Source: CBIHON01 sp966211965 (lineage in GTDB: Bacteria; Pseudomonadota; Gammaproteobacteria; Burkholderiales; Burkholderiaceae_D). Taken from it: a stretch of DNA of 64,000 bases. Of the stretch, positions 17,864 to 25,991 are shown one piece after another. The translations under genes were made by a program, and so were the position numbers. The notes beneath the pieces were generated by a model. It worked only from the letters and a program-made list of their open reading frames with translations, was not told the DNA's origin and made no database searches. The stretch spans positions 66,633 to 130,632 of the forward strand of contig CBIHON010000009.1 in the NCBI GenBank assembly GCA_966211965.1, given 5' to 3'. Within the stretch, counting starts at the first letter, position 1; the number at the start of each line of letters is the position of its first letter.

Positions 17864-17891
17864 TTTATGCCAAAGGGCAATAACCGGGCAA
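17864..17891 (-). promoter_or_regulatory. Weak sigma-70-like promoter candidate for the pse operon
   Basis: On the minus strand TTGCCC and CATAAA are separated by 16 bases, about 50 bases upstream of pseB. Each hexamer matches four of six consensus positions. No sigma-28 motif was found on this strand. The call is tentative. Confidence 0.25.
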
Positions 17892-17911
17892 AATAAAACT
17901 TGTCTTAAGTC

Positions 17912-17938
17912 TAAACTTTTTCCAGTCTTGTCCGATAT
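17912..17938 (+). promoter_or_regulatory. Sigma-28 (FliA) promoter for flaG
   Basis: TAAACTTT, an 11-base spacer and TCCGATAT match the flagellar sigma-28 consensus at all but two positions. It drives rightward transcription with a leader of about 200 bases before flaG. The 331-base gap between pseB and flaG (17813-18143) holds this promoter, the divergent pse promoter region and the leader; I see no gene in it. The leader contains two small hairpin-forming segments, near 18040-18061 and 18073-18090. Confidence 0.75.
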
Positions 17939-18143
17939 AAACAATAACGGTGGTTTGTAAGCCTTGTTCTCACGATTGCAAAAAGAATTGTGTGCAGACG
18001 ACGGAAGGGTGATTGCAAACCCACGTTATCGTCGAGAAAAGCCCCGGCGTAAAGTCCGGCAAATTCATTCAACAGGCTTGGTCAAACCTGTTTTATCCCG
18101 AGCGGCATTGTTGCACGGGCTCATCCCTTATGGGGAGGACAAC

Positions 18144-18518
18144 ATGGATATCCGTTCGATAAGCAATCCAGTGCAGCCTGCGGCGGCACCCAGCGATAGA
18201 AATGCAGCGGTCTCAGAAGCGACTGCCTCGGCCAAAACAATCGCCGCGCCAGTCGAAACCATCGCAGCGATTCAGCAACCGGCAGCCATTCCCGCCATGG
18301 CGCAAGTTACGCAGGCAGTGAAAACCATCAACAAGGCCATGCAGAAAATGGCGCAAGGCCTTGAATTCTCGGTCGACACGGATAGCCATCGCACCATCGT
18401 GAAAGTAGTGGATCAGGAAACAAAAGAGATCATCCGCCAAATTCCCACGGAGGAAACTCTCGAGATCGCGAAAGCGCTCGACCAGGCGCAAGGCTTGTTA
18501 ATCAAGCAGAAAGCCTAG
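18144..18518 (+). CDS. flaG: Flagellar protein FlaG
   Basis: The 124-residue protein has the FlaG domain at its C-terminal half (about 55-122): LEFSVDTDSHRTIVKVVD, then IIRQIPTEETL. The N-terminal third is rich in Ala and Pro and poorly conserved. The start is fixed by a strong GGGGAGGA ribosome site; longer in-frame starts run into the leader. FlaG-family proteins affect filament length and are usually encoded between the flagellin and fliD. Here neither neighbour is present. Confidence 0.88.
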   Translation: MDIRSISNPVQPAAAPSDRNAAVSEATASAKTIAAPVETIAAIQQPAAIPAMAQVTQAVKTINKAMQKMAQGLEFSVDTDSHRTIVKVVDQETKEIIRQIPTEETLEIAKALDQAQGLLIKQKA

Positions 18519-18567
18519 AGCCAGCTCCAGAAGCAAGCGCAAGCGAATAGGCGCGTAAATCACCTTC

Positions 18568-18594
18568 TAAAGTTCGAATTAGAGCAGCCGATAA
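18568..18594 (+). promoter_or_regulatory. Sigma-28 (FliA) promoter for fliS-fliT
   Basis: TAAAGTTC, an 11-base spacer and GCCGATAA form a near-perfect sigma-28 promoter in the 205-base flaG-fliS gap. The leader to fliS is about 120 bases. A separate late promoter at this spot is where fliD would normally begin. Confidence 0.85.
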
Positions 18595-18723
18595 CAAAGT
18601 ACATTGTGGTCTTTCCGTGGCAGACGCCGGCTTGGCATGGATCTAAGGGCACCGCCGAAAACCGCGATCGACAAAATGGCAAATCCGTAAGCTGTTCAAA
18701 AGCGAATAAAGAGGAGAAACTAC

Positions 18724-19197
18724 ATGTTCGGATCGCCGCAAAGTGGAGCAAACGCTTATGCCAAAGTTGGCATCGAGACCGGCGTCAGCGCTGCAAGCCC
18801 CCACAAACTTATCGTGATGCTTTTCGAGGGCGCCATGGTCGCCGTGACTACTGCGCTGCAACATATGAAAGCCGGAAACATCCCCGGCAAAGGCCAGTCC
18901 ATTTCGAAAGCGATCATGATCATTGACGGCGGTTTGCGCGCCAGCCTGGATAAAAAAGAAGGCGGCGAAATAGCCATGAATCTTGACGCCCTGTACGAAT
19001 ACATGAGTAATCGACTGCTGGTTGCCAATCTCAAGAACCAACCGGAATTACTGGAAGAAGTTTACCGCTTGCTCAAGGACTTGAGCGAAGCATGGGACGC
19101 CATCGGCACCGCCAGTCCGGCGCCGGTAACGGAGCCGCCGCGAGCTCCGGTGTATGATGCGCTTGCCCCGCACACCTCCCGCTTAGTGAAGGCTTGA
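18724..19197 (+). CDS. fliS: Flagellar export chaperone FliS
   Basis: The 157-residue protein shows the FliS pattern: AYAKVGIETGVSAASPHKLIV at residues 11-31 and MLFEGAM just after, then GGLRASLDKKEGGEIAMNL and YEYMSNRLLVAN. FliS binds the C terminus of flagellin in the cytoplasm and prevents early polymerisation. The C-terminal 25 residues are a Pro/Ala-rich tail. A GAGGAG ribosome site precedes the ATG. It is followed after 6 bases by fliT. Confidence 0.93.
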   Translation: MFGSPQSGANAYAKVGIETGVSAASPHKLIVMLFEGAMVAVTTALQHMKAGNIPGKGQSISKAIMIIDGGLRASLDKKEGGEIAMNLDALYEYMSNRLLVANLKNQPELLEEVYRLLKDLSEAWDAIGTASPAPVTEPPRAPVYDALAPHTSRLVKA

Positions 19198-19203
19198 CCC
19201 AAA

Positions 19204-19539
19204 ATGAATAGCCAGGAAGTCATCTCGCTGTACGAAGCCATATCGGACATCTCCGGCCAGATGCTTGCGGCGGCTCGCAGCGGCGACTGGAAACGGCTCA
19301 CTGAATTGGAGTCCCGCTGTTCCGGCCATGTCGATGCGCTCGCGCGTGGAGAACCGCACATGGCTCTGCCAAGCTTGGACCGTGATCGCAAGGTCAAGAT
19401 CATCCGGAAAATACTGGAAAACGACCGCGAAATCCGTACCATCACCGAACCCTGGATGACGCAGCTGTCGATGCTAACGAATAGCAGCGGCGCCGAGCGC
19501 AAGCTTTCCAAGGCCTACAGCGCCAATCAGCCGGGCTAG
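19204..19539 (+). CDS. fliT: Flagellar protein FliT
   Basis: The 111-residue, mainly helical protein has the FliT pattern (VISLYEAISDISGQML, then KIIRKILENDREIRTITEPWM). FliT is the export chaperone for the filament cap FliD, and in some species also a regulator of FlhDC. Its presence implies that a fliD exists in the genome even though none is in this window. Linked to fliS. Confidence 0.8.
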   Translation: MNSQEVISLYEAISDISGQMLAAARSGDWKRLTELESRCSGHVDALARGEPHMALPSLDRDRKVKIIRKILENDREIRTITEPWMTQLSMLTNSSGAERKLSKAYSANQPG

Positions 19540-19547
19540 GCGTCGTC

Positions 19548-20861
19548 ATGCTGCCGCGGGCGGACATCACCGGCACCCGCCCTTTGGGCGCAATCGACGC
19601 GCCTGCGCCCGCCACTTCCATCGCGGATGCAAGGCAGGAAAGCTTCAACCGCCTGACGCAAATCGCGATCGGCAAGCAGTTTCAAGCCGAAATTCTCTCT
19701 CGTCTCAACGACGGCACATTTCTGGTGCGAGTCGCCGATACCGTGGCGCGCATGAACCTGCCGGTCACCACGCGTGCCGGCGACTCCATGTCGATGACCT
19801 TGGTGAGCAAGGAACCGCGGCCGACTTTTTTGCTGGGACAGCAAACCAATGCCTCGAACCCCGCGCCAAGCACCACCGGACAGTTGGTCGGACATCTGTT
19901 GCAGCCGGCATCCGACGAGAGCCTGCTCTATACCGAAATCGGAAAAACAGCCGGTGAAGAAGGCCTAGCGCCTGCAACGGCCGGCACTGCCGCGGCGGAA
20001 GAAGGCATTCCAGCAACGGCAATCGGCAAAACGCCGCAACCGCCTCCGGCAACCGCGGCTGCGGCGCAGGGCTTGGCGGGCAGCGCCCCGACCTCGCTCA
20101 GCGCAACTGGCCAGCTTATCAATAACATCATCCAGTCGGCACGGCAAAATGAAGGATCGGCCGCGCTCGTGGGCAAAGTGCCGTTGGTAGCGTCGCCGAC
20201 AGCCGGCGCACCGCAAGTCGCAGCTGCATTAAAGGACACGCTTGCCTTCAGCGGCTTGTTCTATGAGTCCCACGTCGCACAATGGGCCAACGGCGAACGC
20301 CCCAAGACCGATCTGCTGCGCGAGCCGCAAGCCAAAGCCGGCAACGTCCAGCAGCATTCCCTGCGGAGCGCCGCGCCGCCGACGGCGCAACCTGAAGATG
20401 CCCGTCCGCTACCGCCGGCAAACAAGGAATTTACTGTTCAGCCCGGTGCAGTGCCAGGGACAAACAGCGAAGCCGCGGCACTGCCCGCCAGCATGAACAC
20501 CGAGACGGCGCAACTTATCAACCTGCAGCTCAATGCGCTGGAAAATCGCCGCGTGCTATGGCAGGGTGAACTTTGGCCAGGTCAGGAGCTGGAATGGGAA
20601 GTCAGCGAAGACGCACCGGAAAGCGGCGGCAAGGAGCAAACGCCGGTGTGGAACAGCGCCGTGAAATTTGAACTGCCGAATCTGGGCATGGTATCGGCCA
20701 ACATACGCATGGTAGGCGAACATGTCCAGGTTCATATCCGCACCGCAACCGAGGACACAGCCGCCGCATTGCGCACACATGGAGGCGAGCTCGCCAGCGC
20801 GCTTGATGCTGCCGGTGCGCCGCTGGATTCATTGACGGTAAAGCAGGATGGAAAAATCTAA
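19548..20861 (+). CDS. FliK-like hook-length control domain protein (second copy)
   Basis: The 437-residue protein has a conserved N-terminal block (about 25-110) and a low-complexity Ala/Gly/Pro-rich middle (120-330). Its C-terminal domain (about 330-435) resembles the FliK C domain, with WQGELWPGQELEWEV and VKFELPNLGMVSANIRMVG. It is distinct from the classical fliK at 27889-29250. It overlaps a free-standing FlhB C-domain gene by 14 bases, so the two may act as a pair on the export switch. The start is close behind fliT. Confidence 0.8.
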   Translation: MLPRADITGTRPLGAIDAPAPATSIADARQESFNRLTQIAIGKQFQAEILSRLNDGTFLVRVADTVARMNLPVTTRAGDSMSMTLVSKEPRPTFLLGQQTNASNPAPSTTGQLVGHLLQPASDESLLYTEIGKTAGEEGLAPATAGTAAAEEGIPATAIGKTPQPPPATAAAAQGLAGSAPTSLSATGQLINNIIQSARQNEGSAALVGKVPLVASPTAGAPQVAAALKDTLAFSGLFYESHVAQWANGERPKTDLLREPQAKAGNVQQHSLRSAAPPTAQPEDARPLPPANKEFTVQPGAVPGTNSEAAALPASMNTETAQLINLQLNALENRRVLWQGELWPGQELEWEVSEDAPESGGKEQTPVWNSAVKFELPNLGMVSANIRMVGEHVQVHIRTATEDTAAALRTHGGELASALDAAGAPLDSLTVKQDGKI

Positions 20862-21135
20862 GCCCCCGCGCAATGCGGTTGCCATCGCTTACCATCCGGG
20901 AGCCACAGCCCCGAAAGTCGTTGCCAAAGGCCGCGGCATGATTGCCGATGAGATCATCGCCCGGGCCAAGGAACACGGCGTTTTTGTGCACGAGTCCAAG
21001 GAATTGGTCGCGCTGCTGATGCAAGTCGAGCTGGACCGCGACATTCCGCCTACGCTATACCGGGTAGTAGCGGAACTGCTGGCCTGGCTGTACCATATCG
21101 AGGCTGGCCAGCGAACCGCCGAAAAGATATCTTAA
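20848..21135 (+). CDS. Free-standing FlhB C-terminal domain protein (FhlX/FlhB2-like)
   Basis: The 95-residue protein matches the cytoplasmic domain of FlhB after its autocleavage site: APKVVAKGRGMIADEI corresponds to APKVVAKGSDEVAAKI of the FlhB encoded at 56080-57252. The Asn-Pro-Thr-His site is absent (the N terminus reads AIAYHPG). Such short homologues can substitute for the FlhB-CC fragment in some bacteria. It overlaps the FliK-like gene, suggesting joint translation. Its stop lies inside a 13-base tandem duplication. Confidence 0.85.
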   Translation: MEKSKPPRNAVAIAYHPGATAPKVVAKGRGMIADEIIARAKEHGVFVHESKELVALLMQVELDRDIPPTLYRVVAELLAWLYHIEAGQRTAEKIS

Positions 21136-21147
21136 AAAGATATCTTA
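21122..21147 (+). repeat. 13-bp perfect tandem duplication across a stop codon
   Basis: The unit AAAAGATATCTTA occurs twice in a row, at 21122-21134 and 21135-21147. The stop of the FlhB-like gene (TAA, 21133-21135) spans the junction. Each unit contains the palindrome AAGATATCTT. Confidence 0.9.
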
Positions 21148-21217
21148 ATATTCTGGACGGGCTGCTCAATCACAATTACGCTGGGCTCCCTTGCCAAAGC
21201 ACTAAAAGCATACAAAG

Positions 21218-21985
21218 ATGACATTCAATACTGATTACGGAATTGAGGATTTAAGCCCATATCAGGTTCACTCGCGCCGGGAAATCATCTCATTGCTGCG
21301 CAGCATAGGAGAGCACAACCAACTGGTACGAATGATCATCAATTCCGGCTCGGAAGCCATCGTTACCTCCATCCTGAAAGTCGATGAAACCGACGGCACG
21401 GTACTGCTCGACGTCGCTCCCAGTCAGCTTCTCAATCAACGTATTCTTGAAAGCGATCAGATTTCGTTTGAAACGGTGCTGGAGCATATCCGCATCCTGT
21501 TTTTCGCCACGCGCGTAGAGTCCTGTCTGTTTGAAAACCTGCCCGCTTTCAGCATTGAAATTCCCGAGAGCTTGATTCGCCTGCAACGGCGCGAATACTA
21601 TCGCGTGCCCACCCCGGTGACCAATCCCCTGCGCTGCACAATCATGGTCCCGCAAGAAGACAAAACCGGCGCACCGACAAAGGTGGTTGTCACGCTGAAA
21701 AATGTGAGCGGCGGCGGAATTGCCATCGTCGATGAAAACAAACTGCTGGATAACACGATAGGCCGCATTTACAAGGATTGCCAGATCGATTTACCAGGCG
21801 GCACGCTGGTGATAGCCACCCTGCAGATCAGAAATTCCATGGAAATCACCCTCACCAACGGCAAAACCATCCGCCGTCTCGGCTGTCTGTTTGTCAATCT
21901 GCCAAAGGCAATGCTGGCAGCGGTGCAGCGTTACATCACGAAGCTGGAGCGCGAGCGTAACGCGAAAGAGACGGGAATGATGTGA
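21218..21985 (+). CDS. ycgR: Flagellar brake protein YcgR (PilZ domain)
   Basis: The 255-residue protein has the N-terminal YcgR domain (about 15-115) and a C-terminal PilZ domain (about 118-240). The c-di-GMP binding motifs are visible as RLQRREYYR at 121-129 and NVSGGG at 162-167. In enterobacteria YcgR bound to c-di-GMP slows the motor by contacting FliG or MotA. It sits alone between the FlhB-like gene and the convergent fliE. Confidence 0.92.
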   Translation: MTFNTDYGIEDLSPYQVHSRREIISLLRSIGEHNQLVRMIINSGSEAIVTSILKVDETDGTVLLDVAPSQLLNQRILESDQISFETVLEHIRILFFATRVESCLFENLPAFSIEIPESLIRLQRREYYRVPTPVTNPLRCTIMVPQEDKTGAPTKVVVTLKNVSGGGIAIVDENKLLDNTIGRIYKDCQIDLPGGTLVIATLQIRNSMEITLTNGKTIRRLGCLFVNLPKAMLAAVQRYITKLERERNAKETGMM

Positions 21986-22073
21986 GCAAGGCGGAAGATG
22001 GGAGCAACCCGTCACAGCCGTAAAAGATGGATTGCATCCATCCTGCGAGGAACCGCTCCAAATTGAAGGGGAC

Positions 22074-22109
22074 AGGTCACTAAATCTGCATAGGTCACTA
22101 AATCTGCAT
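22074..22109 (+). repeat. 18-bp perfect tandem duplication at the fliE stop
   Basis: The unit AGGTCACTAAATCTGCAT is present twice without a gap (22074-22091 and 22092-22109). The fliE stop codon (22098-22100, minus strand) lies in the inner copy, so the last codons of fliE are repeated just downstream in the non-coding gap. Confidence 0.92.
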
Positions 22110-22442
22110 ATTCATGATGTCATGATAGGCCGATACCAGCTTGTTGCGCACTTGAACCGTGGCTTGAAACGAGATATTGGCTTTTTGCATTGAAATCATC
22201 ACGTCCGACAGATTCACGCTGTCGTCCCCGGATGCAAAGCGCTGCCCGATTTGCTCTGCCTTCTGTTGCACATTGTTGACTTGGTCGAGTGACGCCTTCA
22301 AAGCATCGGCGAAGTCTAGCTTGCCGGCAGGCTTTTCCGTTTGCAGCGGATTAATGCCCGCGCCTTGGGCGCGCGCCGCGGCAACTTTCAATTGCTCAAC
22401 CATCGCGGCAATCCTGCCTGCATCGATTCCGCCTACCGCCAT
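22098..22442 (-). CDS. fliE: Flagellar hook-basal body protein FliE
   Basis: The 114-residue protein ends with the typical FliE segment: VNLSDVMISMQKANISFQA, then VRNKLVSAYHDIMNMQI. FliE joins the MS ring to the proximal rod and is secreted by the flagellar export apparatus. It is divergent from fliF. The 228-base gap between them must carry both early promoters, but I could not identify a clear sigma or FlhDC site there. Confidence 0.93.
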   Translation of the reverse strand: MAVGGIDAGRIAAMVEQLKVAAARAQGAGINPLQTEKPAGKLDFADALKASLDQVNNVQQKAEQIGQRFASGDDSVNLSDVMISMQKANISFQATVQVRNKLVSAYHDIMNMQI

Positions 22443-22670
22443 ACCATCCTCCGATCCCTTGGTTCCCGTACAACCGGCAAAAACACTCCCGGCCTTCTAC
22501 AACGTCACGTTATCACGCTGGTAAATCGACGGCGCTCTGATAAGATGGAGAAAGATTGCTCTATTCCAATGATTGAAATTCCTTTCCGGGCAGACAATTC
22601 ATACTAAGGCTACAAGTTTGAATTGGCGAGGATCAAGTGAAACAACAATCAAATCTAGCGGAGGCAAACC

Positions 22671-24320
22671 ATGGCAACATCAGGTGAAGTTGCCCTGCCC
22701 CTGAACGTCGTCAACTTCGCACAGACGCCGGTCGGGCGTAATGTACTTCTGATGGTGGGAATGGCAGCCGTGGTTGCCATCATGGCCGGCGTCTGGATGT
22801 GGGGTCAGCAACCGGAATACCGGGTGCTGTTTTCCAATTTTTCCGATCGCGACGGCGGAGCGATCGTTGCTTCCCTGCAGCAAATGAACGTGCCCTACAA
22901 GTTTGCCGAGGGCGGCGGCGCAATCCTGGTGCCGGCCAGCGAGGTACACAATGCCCGCCTGAAACTTGCATCCCAAGGCCTGCCGAAGGGCGGCAGCGTC
23001 GGTTTCGAGCTGATGGAAAACCAAAAGCTCGGCGTTTCCCAATTTCTCGAGCAAGTGAATTTCCAGCGCGCGCTGGAAGGCGAGCTGGCGCGCTCGATCC
23101 AGTCGGTGGCGGCGGTGCAGGCGGCACGCGTGCATTTGGCCTTGCCCAAGGCCTCGGTATTCGTGCGTGACCAGCAAAAGCCCACCGCCTCGGTTCTGCT
23201 CAACCTGCATCCCGGACGCAGCATGGATCAGCAGCAGGTCAGCGCCATCGTACACTTGGTCGCCAGCAGCGTGCCGGACCTGCCGCCGAAGAACGTCACC
23301 GTGGTCGACCAGAGCGGCAACCTGCTGTCCGACCCGACCAAAGCCGCCGGCGCCAACACGCTCGACCCCAGCCAGCTCAAGTACGTGCAGGAACTGCAGC
23401 AAAATATCGTCAGGCAGATCGAGTCCATCATCACGCCGATCGTCGGCCCGAACAACGTACGCGCCGAAGCGACTGCCGATGTCGACTTCTCGCGTTCGGA
23501 ACAGGCGGCGGAAACCTTCAAGCCCAATCAAGCGCCGAACGCCACCTCCATCCGCAGCCAGCAGACCAGCGAATCGCAAAACGGCGGCAGCGCCGGCCCC
23601 GGCGGCGTGCCAGGCGCCCTCTCCAATCAGCCGCCCGGCGCCGCGACCGCCCCGATCGCCGCAACCGGCACCGCCGCAGCATCGACGCCAGGGACCGCAG
23701 CCGCCGCGACCGGCGGCAACACCCACAAGGACATGACGGTCAATTACGAGGTCGATAAAACAATACGGTACGTGCAGCAGCCCATGGGTGGCCTGAAGCG
23801 CCTGTCGGTCGCGGTCGTCGTCAACTACAAGCGCGAAACCGATGCCAAGGGCAAGGTCACGATGCGTGCGCTGACGGAGGCGGAAAAAACCCAGATTACC
23901 GACTTGGTGAAAGAGGCGATGGGTTTCAACAAGGAACGCGGCGATTCGCTCAACGTCGTCAACAGCCCCTTCGCCGGCGTCGAAAAAGAGGTCATTCCCG
24001 AGCTGCCGATATGGAAACGTCCGGAATCGCTGGAAGCTGCGCAGAAATACGGGAAATATGCGCTGGCATTTGCCTTCCTGGCATACCTGTTCTTCGCCTT
24101 CCTGAAACCGATGTTGAAAAAGCTGATGGCAAATGCCTCGCCGCCGCCCCCGGAGCCGGAAGAGCCGGAAGAAGAGGAAGTCGTACACCTGCCAGAGCCC
24201 ATGGGTCAAGAGGTGCGCGGCTATGCAGACAACCTCGAAGCCGCCAAGCAATTGGCAAAGCAGGATCCGAAAGTGGTGGCAAACATCGTCAAAGCGTGGG
24301 TAGGAGGCGGCAATGAGTGA
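22671..24320 (+). CDS. fliF: Flagellar MS-ring protein FliF
   Basis: The 549-residue protein has two membrane segments (about 23-43 and 457-475) bracketing the periplasmic ring-building domains, with EYRVLFSNFSDRDGG near residue 50 and ARVHLALPKASVFVRDQ near residue 145. A Gly/Ala/Pro/Thr-rich linker lies at about 290-350. The acidic C terminus (EPEEPEEEEV, then the FliG-binding region) is normal. A GGAGG ribosome site precedes the ATG. First gene of fliFGHIJK. Confidence 0.96.
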   Translation: MATSGEVALPLNVVNFAQTPVGRNVLLMVGMAAVVAIMAGVWMWGQQPEYRVLFSNFSDRDGGAIVASLQQMNVPYKFAEGGGAILVPASEVHNARLKLASQGLPKGGSVGFELMENQKLGVSQFLEQVNFQRALEGELARSIQSVAAVQAARVHLALPKASVFVRDQQKPTASVLLNLHPGRSMDQQQVSAIVHLVASSVPDLPPKNVTVVDQSGNLLSDPTKAAGANTLDPSQLKYVQELQQNIVRQIESIITPIVGPNNVRAEATADVDFSRSEQAAETFKPNQAPNATSIRSQQTSESQNGGSAGPGGVPGALSNQPPGAATAPIAATGTAAASTPGTAAAATGGNTHKDMTVNYEVDKTIRYVQQPMGGLKRLSVAVVVNYKRETDAKGKVTMRALTEAEKTQITDLVKEAMGFNKERGDSLNVVNSPFAGVEKEVIPELPIWKRPESLEAAQKYGKYALAFAFLAYLFFAFLKPMLKKLMANASPPPPEPEEPEEEEVVHLPEPMGQEVRGYADNLEAAKQLAKQDPKVVANIVKAWVGGGNE

Positions 24321-25308
24321 TGCCGGAGTTCAAAAAGGCGCAATCCTGATGCTGGCGCTGGGCGAGGACGAAGCATCCGAAGTGATGAAATACCTGGGGC
24401 CGCGCGAGGTGCAAAAGCTGGGCGCTGCGATGGCTGCGATGAAGGCGGTAGCGAGCGAAGAACTCGAAAGCGTGCTGGAAGAATTCCGCGCCGAGACCGA
24501 ACAGAATACTTCGCTCGGGGTCGATTCAGACGACTACATCCGGGTTGTGCTGACCAAGGCGCTGGGCGACGACAAGGCTGCCTCTCTGCTCAACCGGATT
24601 CTCGGCACCCGCGATGCCAGCGGCATCGAAAGCCTGAAATGGATGGATGCGCAATCGGTGGCGGAACTGATCCGCAACGAACATCCCCAGATCATCGCCA
24701 CCATCCTGGTCCACCTGGAGCGTTATCACGCCTGCGAGGTGCTCGACCATTTTTCCGAGCGGCTGCGCAATGACGTGGTACTGCGCATCGCCACGCTGGA
24801 CGGCGTGCAGCCTGCCGCGCTGCGCGAACTCAACGAAGTGCTGACCAAGCTTTTGACAGGCAATGAAAGCCTGAAGAAAAAGCCGATGGGCGGCGTGCGT
24901 ACCGCGGCGGAAATCCTCAACTTCCTCTCCGGCGAGAACGAAGCATCCGTCATGGCCAATCTCAAGAACTACGATGGCGACATGGCGCAGAAAATCATGG
25001 ACGAGATGTTCGTATTCGAGAACATCATGGACATCGACGACCGCGGCATCCAGATACTGCTGCGCGAAGTGCAGTCCGAATCGCTGATCATTGCGCTCAA
25101 GGGTTCAAGCCAGGATATGCGCGAAAAAATATTCAAGAACATGTCGCAGCGCGCCGCCGAAATGATGCGCGAAGACCTCGAATCGAAAGGCCCGGTGCGG
25201 CTGTCCGAAGTCGAAGCGCAGCAAAAGGAAATCCTCCAGATCGTGCGGCGCCTGGCCGACGAAGGTCAGATCATCTTAGGCGCGAAGGGCGAAGATTCCT
25301 ATGTCTAG
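24313..25308 (+). CDS. fliG: Flagellar motor switch protein FliG
   Basis: The 331-residue protein has the three FliG domains: the N-terminal FliF-binding part, the middle part (EHPQIIATILVHLER near 118) and the C-terminal torque-generating part with FVFENIMDIDDRGIQILLRE near residue 235. FliG sits on the MS ring and contacts MotA-type stators. It overlaps fliF by 8 bases. Confidence 0.97.
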   Translation: MSDAGVQKGAILMLALGEDEASEVMKYLGPREVQKLGAAMAAMKAVASEELESVLEEFRAETEQNTSLGVDSDDYIRVVLTKALGDDKAASLLNRILGTRDASGIESLKWMDAQSVAELIRNEHPQIIATILVHLERYHACEVLDHFSERLRNDVVLRIATLDGVQPAALRELNEVLTKLLTGNESLKKKPMGGVRTAAEILNFLSGENEASVMANLKNYDGDMAQKIMDEMFVFENIMDIDDRGIQILLREVQSESLIIALKGSSQDMREKIFKNMSQRAAEMMREDLESKGPVRLSEVEAQQKEILQIVRRLADEGQIILGAKGEDSYV

Positions 25309-25987
25309 CGTGCTTCCGAAAGAACAGCAATCCGCCTACCAGCGTTGGGAACTGGCCTCCTTCGGCGATGAGCGTCCCAGCGCCCTGAAGGCGAAGATCG
25401 AGGCTGAAGCAAAGGCAATGGCAAAAGCCAAGGACGCGGGTCCGTCGATTGCCGACCTGGCCGAGCAGATCTCGACCGCCCGCGAAGCGGCGCGTCAGCA
25501 AGGCTATGCCGACGGACTGGAAGCCGGGCGTGCCGCCGGACTGGAACAAGGCCGCGCCCAAGCCGCACAGGAACTGGTCCATCTGCGGCAAATCGCCGGC
25601 AGCTTCGGTGCAGAAGTTGCGCAAGCCCACGAGCTGATCGCGGCCGACATGCTGGACCTCTCGCTCGATCTTGCCAAGGCAATGCTGAAAACCGCGCTCA
25701 CGGTACGCCCCGAACTGGTCATTCCGGTGGTCGGCGCCGCGATCCGTTACTTGCCCACGCTGCAGCAACCGGCATTGCTGTTCCTGCATCCGGCAGACGC
25801 CCTCCTGATCAAGGAGCACATGGGCGACGAGCTGGAAAAGGCGGGATGGCGCGTGGCCGAAGAAATCCACATGGAACGCGGCGGCTGCCGCGTCGAAACC
25901 GCAAGCAATCAGGTCGATGCATCCACCTCCACCCGCTGGCAGCGCATTGCCGCAGCCTTGGGCAAGGAGTCGGACTGGCTTGAATGA
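25301..25987 (+). CDS. fliH: Flagellar assembly protein FliH
   Basis: The 228-residue protein has a basic/Ala-rich N terminus, glycine repeats of the FliH type (YADGLEAGRAAGLEQGRAQA near residue 68) and a C-terminal domain ending with SNQVDASTSTRWQRIAAAL. FliH binds and restrains the ATPase FliI and links it to the C ring through FliN. It overlaps fliG by 8 bases. Confidence 0.93.
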   Translation: MSSVLPKEQQSAYQRWELASFGDERPSALKAKIEAEAKAMAKAKDAGPSIADLAEQISTAREAARQQGYADGLEAGRAAGLEQGRAQAAQELVHLRQIAGSFGAEVAQAHELIAADMLDLSLDLAKAMLKTALTVRPELVIPVVGAAIRYLPTLQQPALLFLHPADALLIKEHMGDELEKAGWRVAEEIHMERGGCRVETASNQVDASTSTRWQRIAAALGKESDWLE

Positions 25988-25991
25988 ATCC

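Noticed and set aside
22680..24251. 523-codon open frame antisense to fliF
   Set aside because: It is a shadow of the G+C-rich fliF codons; the sense frame has full FliF homology and the antisense product is His/Gly/Arg-rich without a recognisable fold.
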